A stretch of 64,000 nucleotides of DNA from Streptomyces sp. NBC_00094. GTDB lineage: Bacteria; Actinomycetota; Actinomycetes; Streptomycetales; Streptomycetaceae. Positions 1-7,372 of the stretch are shown here, one piece after another (positions within the stretch are counted from its first letter, which is position 1; each line of letters opens with the position of its first letter). Where the stretch lies: assembly GCF_026343125.1 (NCBI RefSeq), contig NZ_JAPEMB010000001.1, positions 1,054,001-1,118,000 on the forward strand, given 5' to 3'. The position numbers were made by a program, and so were the translations under genes. Under the pieces are notes generated by a model. It was not told the DNA's origin. It did not search any database and saw only the letters and a program-made list of their open reading frames with translations.

Positions 1-932
1 TGGGGGCGGCCGTCGTTCAGGAGGGCGGCGAAGGGGGTGAGGTCGTAGACGACCGGCCGGACGTCGAAGGCGCGGGGGCCGGGGGTGACGTACCAGAGGA
101 AGGGGTTGGACCAGCCGCCGGTCCAGACCGTGGGGAAGGGGGCCGCGATGCCCGCGAGCCGGCCGTCCACGGAGACCTGGACCTCCCGGTGGGGACCCTC
201 GGCGGCCCGGCAGGAGTAGGGGGCGGGGTCGGGGACGGAGAGGTACCAGTACTCCTCGCAGCCGCCGCCGGAGCCGGTGGCGTACACCTCGGCGAGGACC
301 CGTTCGGTGTTGCGCGGGGTGGTGAGGGTGGAGCCGGTGAGGGGGATCACCCGGTCGGGTGTGCCCTCGGCGGGCTTCACGCGGCCCTCGGCGGTGTGGA
401 AGGTGAGGGTGACCCGGACGTCGAGGACGCCGGTGTACGTCTCGTTCACGACATTGCCGATGAGCATCTCGACCGGCTGCGGGCGGCTGAGGGTGTCGCG
501 ATAGCGGGTGACGTCCTTCTCGACCGACCAGGTGATGCCGTCGGGTGAGGGCTGGGGCGTCGAGGTGCGGAGGATCTCCACGCCGCCGACGGTGAGGTGG
601 CCGAGCCGGTCGTACTGGCGGCCCTTCACGCTCCCTTCGAGGCGGAGGACGACCTTGTTCCAGCGGGTGCCGCACTCCTTCGGCGGGGTGTAGACGCCCT
701 GGTACGGGGTGAAGTCGCGGAACTGCGCGGCGGCGAGGGTGACCTCGCAGCTGCGGGTGCCGGGGGTCGTGACGGGCGGGGCGGCGGTGACCGGGTCGTG
801 CCAGTCGCTGGTGAACTCGGCCGGGGGTGCAGGGGTGTCCGCTCCCTCGGCGGCGGCCGGTTGCGCGGTGATCAGCGCCCCGGCGGCCAGGACCAGACCG
901 CTGATCATGCTCATGATCTTGAGTGATCTCAT
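1..932 (-). CDS. Secreted PNGase A-like glycoamidase (3' end cut by window edge)
   Basis: Reading leftwards from the ATG at 932 there is an open frame of about 310 codons to the window edge, so the C-terminus is missing. The first 28 residues are a signal peptide: a short basic start, a hydrophobic core LVLAAGALITA, and an AAA-type cleavage site. The body carries the pattern of the peptide-N4-(N-acetyl-beta-glucosaminyl)asparagine amidase A family: KVVLRLEGSVKGRQYDRLG, GGVEILRTSTPQP, then VEMLIGNVVNETYTGV. Family members release N-linked glycans from glycopeptides, so an extracellular role on host or plant glycoproteins is inferred. It is divergent from the ABC exporter with about 200 bp between them. 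The fold assignment is fairly safe; the substrate is not known. Confidence 0.8.
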   Translation of the reverse strand, partial: MRSLKIMSMISGLVLAAGALITAQPAAAEGADTPAPPAEFTSDWHDPVTAAPPVTTPGTRSCEVTLAAAQFRDFTPYQGVYTPPKECGTRWNKVVLRLEGSVKGRQYDRLGHLTVGGVEILRTSTPQPSPDGITWSVEKDVTRYRDTLSRPQPVEMLIGNVVNETYTGVLDVRVTLTFHTAEGRVKPAEGTPDRVIPLTGSTLTTPRNTERVLAEVYATGSGGGCEEYWYLSVPDPAPYSCRAAEGPHREVQVSVDGRLAGIAAPFPTVWTGGWSNPFLWYVTPGPRAFDVRPVVYDLTPFAALLNDGRP

Positions 933-1139
933 GGGGCGGAAGTGAAGCGTGGTCACCTGTGCGCGGTCCAGAGGACGATGAGCGGACATGGCGCGATCTG
1001 TTCCCTCATGGGGAAAATCGATTGCCCCGCCCAGGGGAAAAAGCGAACCTTGCACGGTTTCCCCCTCGCCGTCGAACAGACGCAACCGCGCACCACCGGC
1101 GCGCGATCCACCAGACAGACCCGGAGACCCTGGGACGCC

Positions 1140-2960
1140 ATGCAGATTCGAGATCTTCCCTACGCCGACCCAGGGGTCCCCGATGTACGGTCGGGCACCC
1201 GGTTCCTCCTCTGGCTCGGCCGCAACCAGCTCGGCGGGCAGGTGAAGGCCCTCCTGTGGGGGCTTCTCCTCCAGCTGGGCATCGCCGCGCTGCCGCTCGG
1301 TGTCGGCGTCGCCGTCCAGGCGGTCGTGGACCACGACGGCGGGCGGCTCGCCCTCGCCGGGGGCCTGCTCGTGGCCTTCGGGCTCGCGATCGCCGCCGGC
1401 GACACGATGATGCACCGCACCGCGGTCACCAACTGGATCACCGCCGCCGCCCGGGTCCAGCAGCTGCTCTCCCGCAAGACCGCCGAGCTGGGCTCCGTGC
1501 TCACCCGGCGGGTCGCCGCGGGCGAGGTCGTCGCGGTCTCCACGGGCGACGTCGAGAAGATCGGCTGGTTCGTCGAGGCGCTGTCCCGGTTCGCCGCGGC
1601 CGCCGTCTCCCTGCTGATCGTCTGCGTGGCGCTCGTCCTCTACCAGCCCGCCCTCGGCATCGTCGTCGCCCTCGGCGTCCCCGTCCTCGCCCTCGCCGTG
1701 CTGCCGCTCCTCCCCCGCGCCACGCGCCGGGCGGACGTCCAGCGCGAGAAGGCCGGCAAGGCCACGGAGCTGGCCTCCGACACCGTCGCCGGACTCCGCG
1801 TCCTGCGCGGCATCGGCGGCGAGGAGCTGTTCCTCGACCGCTACCGCGCCGCCTCCCAGGAGGTCCGCAGGGCGGCCGTGCACAGCGCGCGCATGTGGGC
1901 GCTGATCGCCGCGATCCAGGTCGTGCTGCCCGGCGTCCTGCTCATCGTCGTCGTGGCGTACGGGGCGCGGCTCGCGCTCGACGGCCGGATCACGGTCGGC
2001 GAGCTCGTCACCGTCTACGGCGCGGTGGCCCTCACCCATCATCCGATGCGGAACTTCGAGGAGATCGCCATGGCCTTCTCCTTCTCCCGGCCGTCCGCGA
2101 AGCGGGCCGCCAGGGTCCTCTCGCTGAACCGCACGACGTCCACCACCGACGCCGTCGAGGGCGAGGAGCGCAAGGCGACCGGCGATCTGTACGACCCGCT
2201 GACCGGGCTGCTCGCCCCGGCAGGCCGGTTCACCGCCGTCGTCTGCGGCGACCCGGACATGGCCGGACGGCTCGCGGACCGGCTCGGCGGCCACCCGGCC
2301 GAACAGGACCTCGTGGAACAGGCCCACACCTCGGTCCTGCTCGGCGGGGTCCCGCTGGACGAGCTGCCGCTGGAGGCGGCCCGGACGGCCGTCCTCGTGC
2401 AGGACAAGGACCCGGTGCTGCTCTCGGGCACGCTCCGGGAGCTCCTCGACGTGCCCTCCTCGGGAGCGGTCCGTGCCGCGGACGCGCTCGAAGCAGCCCA
2501 GTGCGGCGACGTCCTCGACGCGCTCGCGCAGGCCTCCGTCGACGCGGACGGCGACCCGATGCGGACGCGGATCACCGAGCGGGGCCGGTCGCTCTCCGGC
2601 GGCCAGCGCCAGCGGCTCGCGCTCGCCCGCTCGCTGGTGACCGACCCCGAGGTGCTCGTCCTGGACGAGCCCACCTCGGCGGTCGACTCCCACACCGAGT
2701 CCCGGGTGGCCGACGGGATCGCCCGGCTGCGCGCGGGCGGCACCACCGTGGTGCTCGCCTCCTCGCCGCTGCTCCTGGACCGCGCCGACCGGGTGGTCCT
2801 GATCCACGAGGGCCAGGCGGTCGCCGTCGGCACGCACCGCGAACTGCTCGCCGGCGAGCCCCGCTACCGCGCGGTCGTCACCCGTGAGACGGACGAGGAG
2901 CTCGCCGCGGCGAGCGACCCCCTCCGTGAACTCGAAGCACTGGAAGGGGAATCGGCATGA
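1140..2960 (+). CDS. ABC exporter half-transporter with a degenerate Walker A (subunit 1)
   Basis: A 606-residue ABC exporter half: a six-helix membrane domain (about residues 20-310) followed by a nucleotide-binding domain. The signature LSGGQRQRLALARSL (about 484) and Walker B VLVLDEPTSAVD (about 505) are canonical. The Walker A position (about 363) reads VVCGDPDMAGRLAD, with no GxxGxGK[ST], and the H-loop histidine is replaced in VVLASSPLLL. This subunit therefore probably cannot form a hydrolysing site with its own P-loop, but can give its signature to the partner. I chose the ATG at 1140 because upstream in-frame sequence is not ABC-like. The stop overlaps the next start (ATGA), so the two are translationally coupled and probably form a heterodimer. 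The substrate is unknown. Confidence 0.9.
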   Translation: MQIRDLPYADPGVPDVRSGTRFLLWLGRNQLGGQVKALLWGLLLQLGIAALPLGVGVAVQAVVDHDGGRLALAGGLLVAFGLAIAAGDTMMHRTAVTNWITAAARVQQLLSRKTAELGSVLTRRVAAGEVVAVSTGDVEKIGWFVEALSRFAAAAVSLLIVCVALVLYQPALGIVVALGVPVLALAVLPLLPRATRRADVQREKAGKATELASDTVAGLRVLRGIGGEELFLDRYRAASQEVRRAAVHSARMWALIAAIQVVLPGVLLIVVVAYGARLALDGRITVGELVTVYGAVALTHHPMRNFEEIAMAFSFSRPSAKRAARVLSLNRTTSTTDAVEGEERKATGDLYDPLTGLLAPAGRFTAVVCGDPDMAGRLADRLGGHPAEQDLVEQAHTSVLLGGVPLDELPLEAARTAVLVQDKDPVLLSGTLRELLDVPSSGAVRAADALEAAQCGDVLDALAQASVDADGDPMRTRITERGRSLSGGQRQRLALARSLVTDPEVLVLDEPTSAVDSHTESRVADGIARLRAGGTTVVLASSPLLLDRADRVVLIHEGQAVAVGTHRELLAGEPRYRAVVTRETDEELAAASDPLRELEALEGESA

Positions 2961-4738
2961 TCGGCGTCGCGCCACCGGAGTACGACCCGGCGGCTCCCAA
3001 GACGGCGACGACGCTGCCCGTCGCGGGCAGCGCGACCGTACGGAGCTACGTGCGGGAACTCCTGCGCCGCCACCGCAGGGCGTTCGCGCTGCTCATCGGG
3101 GTGAACGCGGTCGCCGTCATCGCCTCGATGGCCGGCCCGTACCTCCTCGGCTCGGTGGTGGACGAGCTGGCCTCCGGGGCCCGTGACCTCCATCTGGAGC
3201 GCACGGTCGCCCTGTTCGCGGTCGCCCTCCTCGTCCAGACGGTCTTCGTGCGGCTCGTCCGGCTGCGCGGGGCGATGCTCGGTGAGGAGATGCTCGCCGA
3301 TCTGCGCGAGGACTTCCTCGTCCGCTCCGTGGGCCTGCCGCCCGGCGTCCTCGAACGGGCCGGGACGGGCGACCTGCTCTCCCGTATCACCACGGACGTC
3401 GACCGGCTCGCCAACGCGATGCGCGAGGCCGTGCCGCAGCTGGCCATCGGCGTCGTCTGGGTGGGGCTGCTGCTCGGCGGACTCGCGGTGACCGCGCCGC
3501 CGCTCGCGCTCGCGGCGCTGCTCGCCGCCCCGGTGCTCATCGTGGGCTGCCGCTGGTACTTCAAGCGGGCCCCGTCCGCGTACCGCTCGGAGTCCGCGGG
3601 GTACGCGGCGGTGGCCGCGGCCCTGGCGGAGACGGTCGACGCGGGCCGGACGGTGGAGTCGCACCGCCTGGGCTCGCGGCGCATCGCCCTCTCCGACCGG
3701 CGCATCACCGAGTGGGTGGCGTGGGAGAGGTACACGCTCTTCCTGCGCTCGGTGCTCTTCCCCGTCGTCACGCTCACGCACACGACGGTGCTGTGCGGCG
3801 TCCTCCTCCTCGGCGGGGTCTTCGTCTTCCAGGGATGGATCGACGTGGGCCAGCTGACGACGGGCGCGCTGCTCGCGCAGATGCTGGTGGAGCCGATCGG
3901 AATCGTGCTCCGCTGGTACGACGAGCTGCAGGTCGCGCAGGTCTCGCTGGGCCGGCTCGTCGGCGTCCGGGACATCGAGCCGGACGCGGGTGACCAGGAG
4001 GTACGGCCCGAGGGGCGGGCCGTCCGGGCCGACGAGGTCCGGTTCGGCTACCGCGAGGGCGTCGACGTGCTGCACGAGGTGTCCCTCAAGGTGGCACCGG
4101 GCACCCGGCTCGCCCTGGTGGGCCCGTCGGGTGCGGGCAAGTCCACGCTCGGCCGGCTGCTCGCGGGCATCTACGCCCCGAGGACGGGCTCGGTGACCCT
4201 CGGCGCCGCCGAGCTGGCGCGGATGCCCGCCGAGCGGGTCCGCGAGCACGTGGCCCTGGTCAACCAGGAGCACCACGTCTTCGTCGGCTCGCTGCGGGAC
4301 AACCTGCTGCTCGCCCGGACCGGTGCCGCCGACACCGAGCTGTGGGAGGCGCTGGAGGCGGTGGACGCCGACAGCTGGGCCCGGGGCCTCGACGAGGGCC
4401 TGGACACGGAGGTCGGCTCGGGCGGCCGTTCGCTCACCCCGGCGCAGGCCCAGCAGGTCGCGCTGGCCCGGCTCGTCCTCGCGGACCCGCACACGCTGGT
4501 CCTGGACGAGGCGACCTCGCTGCTCGACCCGCGGGCGGCCCGGCACCTGGAGCGGTCCCTCGCCCGGGTCCTCGACGGGCGTACGGTCGTGGCGATCGCG
4601 CACCGGCTGCACACCGCGCACGACGCCGATCTGATCGCGGTCGTCGAGGCCGGCCGGATCAGCGAGCTCGGCAGCCACGACGAGCTGGTCTCGGCGGACG
4701 GGGCGTACGCGGCACTGTGGAGGTCCTGGCACGGCTGA
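2957..4738 (+). CDS. ABC exporter half-transporter, active-P-loop subunit (subunit 2)
   Basis: A 593-residue ABC exporter half with six membrane segments (about residues 45-300) and a nucleotide-binding domain. Walker A GPSGAGKST (about 388), Walker B TLVLDEATSLLD and the H-loop IAHRL are intact, but the signature is LTPAQAQQ rather than LSGGQ (about 492). This is the mirror image of subunit 1: the P-loop here pairs with the intact signature there to give one working site, and the second site is degenerate on both sides. The start overlaps the stop of subunit 1 by 4 nt. A GC-rich hairpin follows at 4748-4771. No substrate can be read from the sequence. Confidence 0.92.
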   Translation: MIGVAPPEYDPAAPKTATTLPVAGSATVRSYVRELLRRHRRAFALLIGVNAVAVIASMAGPYLLGSVVDELASGARDLHLERTVALFAVALLVQTVFVRLVRLRGAMLGEEMLADLREDFLVRSVGLPPGVLERAGTGDLLSRITTDVDRLANAMREAVPQLAIGVVWVGLLLGGLAVTAPPLALAALLAAPVLIVGCRWYFKRAPSAYRSESAGYAAVAAALAETVDAGRTVESHRLGSRRIALSDRRITEWVAWERYTLFLRSVLFPVVTLTHTTVLCGVLLLGGVFVFQGWIDVGQLTTGALLAQMLVEPIGIVLRWYDELQVAQVSLGRLVGVRDIEPDAGDQEVRPEGRAVRADEVRFGYREGVDVLHEVSLKVAPGTRLALVGPSGAGKSTLGRLLAGIYAPRTGSVTLGAAELARMPAERVREHVALVNQEHHVFVGSLRDNLLLARTGAADTELWEALEAVDADSWARGLDEGLDTEVGSGGRSLTPAQAQQVALARLVLADPHTLVLDEATSLLDPRAARHLERSLARVLDGRTVVAIAHRLHTAHDADLIAVVEAGRISELGSHDELVSADGAYAALWRSWHG

Positions 4739-4747
4739 CCGGCGGCT

Positions 4748-4771
4748 GGGGCGCGCCGGTCGGCGCGCCCC
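4748..4771. terminator. Bidirectional terminator hairpin
   Basis: A perfect 11-bp inverted repeat (GGGGCGCGCCG / CGGCGCGCCCC) sits between the convergent ABC exporter and SDR genes. There is no U-run, which is normal for Streptomyces terminators. Confidence 0.65.
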
Positions 4772-4776
4772 GGCCC

Positions 4777-5484
4777 TCAGTAGCCGATCGTGAAGCGGCG
4801 CTGGACGAAGCGGGGCAGCTCCGCCTCGTCGACGAGGGCCACGGCCGCGTCCTCCGCCGAGACGCGACTGCGTCCCTCGGCGTCCCGTACCGGCTGGTCC
4901 TCGCCGATGCGGAAGCGGCCGGTGCGCTCGCCGGGTGCGATGTCCTCGGCGGGGCTGAAGTAGGTCCACCGGCGGTTCGAGGTGCGCAGCACGTTCAGGG
5001 CGTCCCGGTGGCCGCGTACCGCTGCCGCGTAGTCACGGGGCAGTCCGACCGAGTCGAGGGTCTCGTGGAGGCGGTCCTCCGCGTCCGCGAGGACGAGCCC
5101 CGGCTCGATCTCCAGGCTGCCGGCACCGCCGATGACGATCAGCCGGGTCCTGGGGTGCGTCTCCAGGGCCTTGAGCAGGGCGCGGGCCGCGGCGGCGTAG
5201 ACGGTGGCGTCGGCGATGGAGCGCCGCACGGTGTCGTCGAGGTCCCGGGCGGCGTTGCCGGGCTGGAAGGCGCTGATCAGGACGTCGAGTCCGGGCAGAA
5301 CGGCGGCGATGCCCTCGGGGTCGAGGACGTCGAGGCTCGCCCAGGTGATGTTCTCGCGGGTCTCTCCGGCCGCCGCCTCGGTGGCGTCGCGGCCGAAGGC
5401 CCTGATGTGGTGCCCGCGCTCCAGGGCCTCCGCGACGACGCGGCTGCCGATGGTGCCGGTGGCTCCGATGACTCCGATGCGCAT
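4777..5484 (-). CDS. NAD(P)-binding SDR-type oxidoreductase (NmrA/YwnB-like)
   Basis: 235 residues beginning MRIGVIGATGTIGSRV, a Rossmann GxTGxxG motif at the very N-terminus followed by an acidic/basic strand ending (AFGRD). This is typical of atypical short-chain dehydrogenases of the NAD(P)H-binding/NmrA-like group, often annotated as flavin-reductase-like or 3-beta-HSD-related. It lacks a clear YxxxK catalytic pair, so an enzymatic reaction cannot be named. It is divergent from a TetR gene, and a 39-bp interrupted palindrome lies between them over its promoter (TATAGT at 5546-5551 reading leftwards). It is therefore the likely regulated target of that TetR protein. Confidence 0.85.
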   Translation of the reverse strand: MRIGVIGATGTIGSRVVAEALERGHHIRAFGRDATEAAAGETRENITWASLDVLDPEGIAAVLPGLDVLISAFQPGNAARDLDDTVRRSIADATVYAAAARALLKALETHPRTRLIVIGGAGSLEIEPGLVLADAEDRLHETLDSVGLPRDYAAAVRGHRDALNVLRTSNRRWTYFSPAEDIAPGERTGRFRIGEDQPVRDAEGRSRVSAEDAAVALVDEAELPRFVQRRFTIGY

Positions 5485-5541
5485 GACTCTCCCCTGTGTT
5501 CACCGCTCTGGCTGTGTCCACCACTCTGGCGTACGCCGTGA

Positions 5542-5580
5542 GAAAACTATACGCCGTGAAGTTCACGGTGTGCAGTTTTC
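5542..5580. promoter_or_regulatory. 39-bp interrupted palindrome, candidate TetR operator
   Basis: Centred on base 5561. Inner arms CCGTGAA (5554-5560) and TTCACGG (5562-5568) and outer arms GAAAACT (5542-5548) and AGTTTTC (5574-5580) are all perfect and share the same axis. A direct repeat TACGCCGTGA also occurs at 5532-5541 and 5550-5559. The element covers the minus-strand -10 of the SDR gene (TATAGT) and lies just upstream of the TetR -10 (TAGGGT, 5602-5607), as expected for a regulator controlling both genes. Confidence 0.75.
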
Positions 5581-5613
5581 ATACGCCTCTCAGTAGAGCG
5601 GTAGGGTTCCCGG

Positions 5614-6369
5614 ATGACCGGGACATCGGAAGCACGGACAGGAAAGCCCCCGGCCGGCCGGGGGCGCCGCGAGCGGCTACGGGCCGAGACGACGGCCGAG
5701 ATCAAGGAGACCGCCCTGCGGCTGATGGCCTCGGGCGGGCCCGACGCGATCACCCTGCGGGCCATCGCCCGCGAGATGGGCATGACGGCCAACGCCATCT
5801 ACGGCTACTTCGCCACCCGCGACGACCTGGTCACCACGCTCATCGACGACGTGTACTCCGCGCTCGCCGACGACGTGGACGCGGCCTGGGCACAGGCCCC
5901 CGCGGGAGACCCGGCCGCCCGCGTCCTGGCCTGGGCCCGTGCCTTCCGCGCCTGGGCCCTGGCCAACCCCGAGGGCTTCCGGCTGGTCTACGGCGACCCC
6001 GTCCCCGGCTACCGCGCCCCCGAGGACGGCCCCGCCCCCGACGCCGCCCGCCGGGTGTGCACCGGGCTCACCGCGCTCGCCGCTGCCGCCTGGCCGTACG
6101 CCGAGCCCCTCTACCGGGACAGCTCGTTCACCTGGTCCGACTTCGACGCCGGGCTCCTCGACAAGGTGCGCCCGGCCTTCCCGGAACTGCCACCCGCCGC
6201 CGTCGCGCTCGCCCTGCGCATCTGGGGGCACCTGCACGGACTGGTGGCCCTGGAGGTGTACGGCCATCTCGGGCGCCAGACGGCCAGCCCCGACAAGCTC
6301 TTCCAGGAGGAACTGGTCCAGCTGGTCAGGACCCTGGGCGTCCCCCGGGCCGACTCCCCGGAGCGCTGA
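5614..6369 (+). CDS. TetR/AcrR-family regulator with WHG C-terminal domain
   Basis: 251 residues. An N-terminal helix-turn-helix (about 30-75) contains TLRAIAREMGMTANAIYGYF, a typical TetR HTH with recognition-helix end YGYF. The C-terminal domain holds WGHLHGLVALE, matching the TetR C-terminal WHG domain. A -10 box TAGGGT ends 6 nt before the ATG, so the mRNA may be leaderless. It probably represses itself and the divergent SDR gene through the palindrome at 5542-5580. The ligand is unknown. Confidence 0.9.
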   Translation: MTGTSEARTGKPPAGRGRRERLRAETTAEIKETALRLMASGGPDAITLRAIAREMGMTANAIYGYFATRDDLVTTLIDDVYSALADDVDAAWAQAPAGDPAARVLAWARAFRAWALANPEGFRLVYGDPVPGYRAPEDGPAPDAARRVCTGLTALAAAAWPYAEPLYRDSSFTWSDFDAGLLDKVRPAFPELPPAAVALALRIWGHLHGLVALEVYGHLGRQTASPDKLFQEELVQLVRTLGVPRADSPER

Positions 6370-6391
6370 CCGACCCCGCGGAAGAAAAGAA

Positions 6392-6431
6392 CCAGGGCCT
6401 GTCCGGCGGATCATGGCCGGACAGGCCCTGG
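6392..6431. terminator. Perfect 16-bp hairpin; copy of a dispersed intergenic repeat
   Basis: Arms 6392-6407 and 6416-6431 are perfectly complementary with an 8-nt loop, between the convergent TetR gene and the membrane protein gene. The first 23 bases of its reverse complement recur at 61881-61903, and a 16-base core recurs at 46545-46560. It probably terminates both genes but looks like a member of a repeated family. Confidence 0.75.
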
Positions 6432-6448
6432 CAGGAAGCCGGGAGGCC

Positions 6449-7240
6449 CTACAGGAAGCCGAGCGCCGAGGCTCCGCCGACCCCGCCGAGCAGCATGAAG
6501 ACGGGCATGAGGACCTTCAGCTCGACCCAGCTGCCGGCCCGGAAGCGCATCCCCTTCGGCGGGCCGATCGGGTACCAGCGCTTGCGGCCCACCGGGATGG
6601 GCCACAGGATCGGGCAGCCCGAGACCGTCAGGGCGTCGCCGATGTCGTGGACGAGGGCGCCGAGGACGATCGGCAGCCCGAGCCACAGGTACTCCTGGCC
6701 CGGGCCGGTGAAGAACCAGTCCGCGCCGTTGCCGGGCTTGTCGAGGACGCCCGCGAGGATCCAGGCGCTGGTGGCGCCGAGCAGCCACACCAGGACGTCG
6801 CTGGACATCCGGGCCGCCCGCCACAGCAGGCCTTCCACGGCGAGGACCAGATGGACGAAGAGGATGGCCAGGACCGCCCACCGGCCGCCGGTGACCGCCG
6901 CGACGGAGGCTCCGGCGCCGATCAGGACGGCCCAGAGCCAGGTGTGGGTGAGCGTCCGGTGCCCGCCGGACCTGCGGGGGTCGGCGGAGGAGCGGGTGGC
7001 CTTGTAGACGGCGTACGAGAGCTTGTCGACGATCTCGCAGAGGCCCTTGGAGACCGGCCCGAAGGCGCGGGAGATCGTCGCCGACTTGTGGTCGAGGTCG
7101 GGGGCGAGGGCGGCCCCCGCGCAGATGAGCGCCCCGACGAGGAGAACGGGCCACGGCATCGGGCGGTCGAAGGCGGCGGCGGCCGCTCCCACACCCAGCC
7201 AGGCGGCCGCTCCGGACAGTGAGTGCGCCGGTCCCATCAT
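6449..7240 (-). CDS. DUF457/YdjM-type membrane-bound metal-dependent hydrolase
   Basis: 263 residues with four or five hydrophobic segments. The N-terminal MxGPAHSLSG, the APDLDHKSAT motif (about 47-56) and the later GGHRTLTHTW supply the conserved Asp and His residues of the DUF457/YdjM family of putative membrane-embedded metal-dependent hydrolases. Streptomyces members are annotated this way; the E. coli homologue YdjM is LexA-regulated. The second Met (MGPAH) is an equally good start. It is divergent from the helicase gene with about 130 bp between. The enzymatic substrate is unknown. Confidence 0.82.
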   Translation of the reverse strand: MMGPAHSLSGAAAWLGVGAAAAAFDRPMPWPVLLVGALICAGAALAPDLDHKSATISRAFGPVSKGLCEIVDKLSYAVYKATRSSADPRRSGGHRTLTHTWLWAVLIGAGASVAAVTGGRWAVLAILFVHLVLAVEGLLWRAARMSSDVLVWLLGATSAWILAGVLDKPGNGADWFFTGPGQEYLWLGLPIVLGALVHDIGDALTVSGCPILWPIPVGRKRWYPIGPPKGMRFRAGSWVELKVLMPVFMLLGGVGGASALGFL

Positions 7241-7372
7241 GGTTGCTGCCGCCCCGTTCGTCGTACGCCGGCGCTCAGTTGACGACCGGTCGACGGACGA
7301 GCCTATCGTCCGTGATCAAGGACGTCTGCGGCCGGTTCCCTCATCCGAGCGGAATCCAGGCAAGATGGGGGC

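Noticed and set aside
2864..4969. 701-residue minus-strand open frame across ABC subunit 2
   Set aside because: Shadow of the ABC gene, no recognisable protein features.
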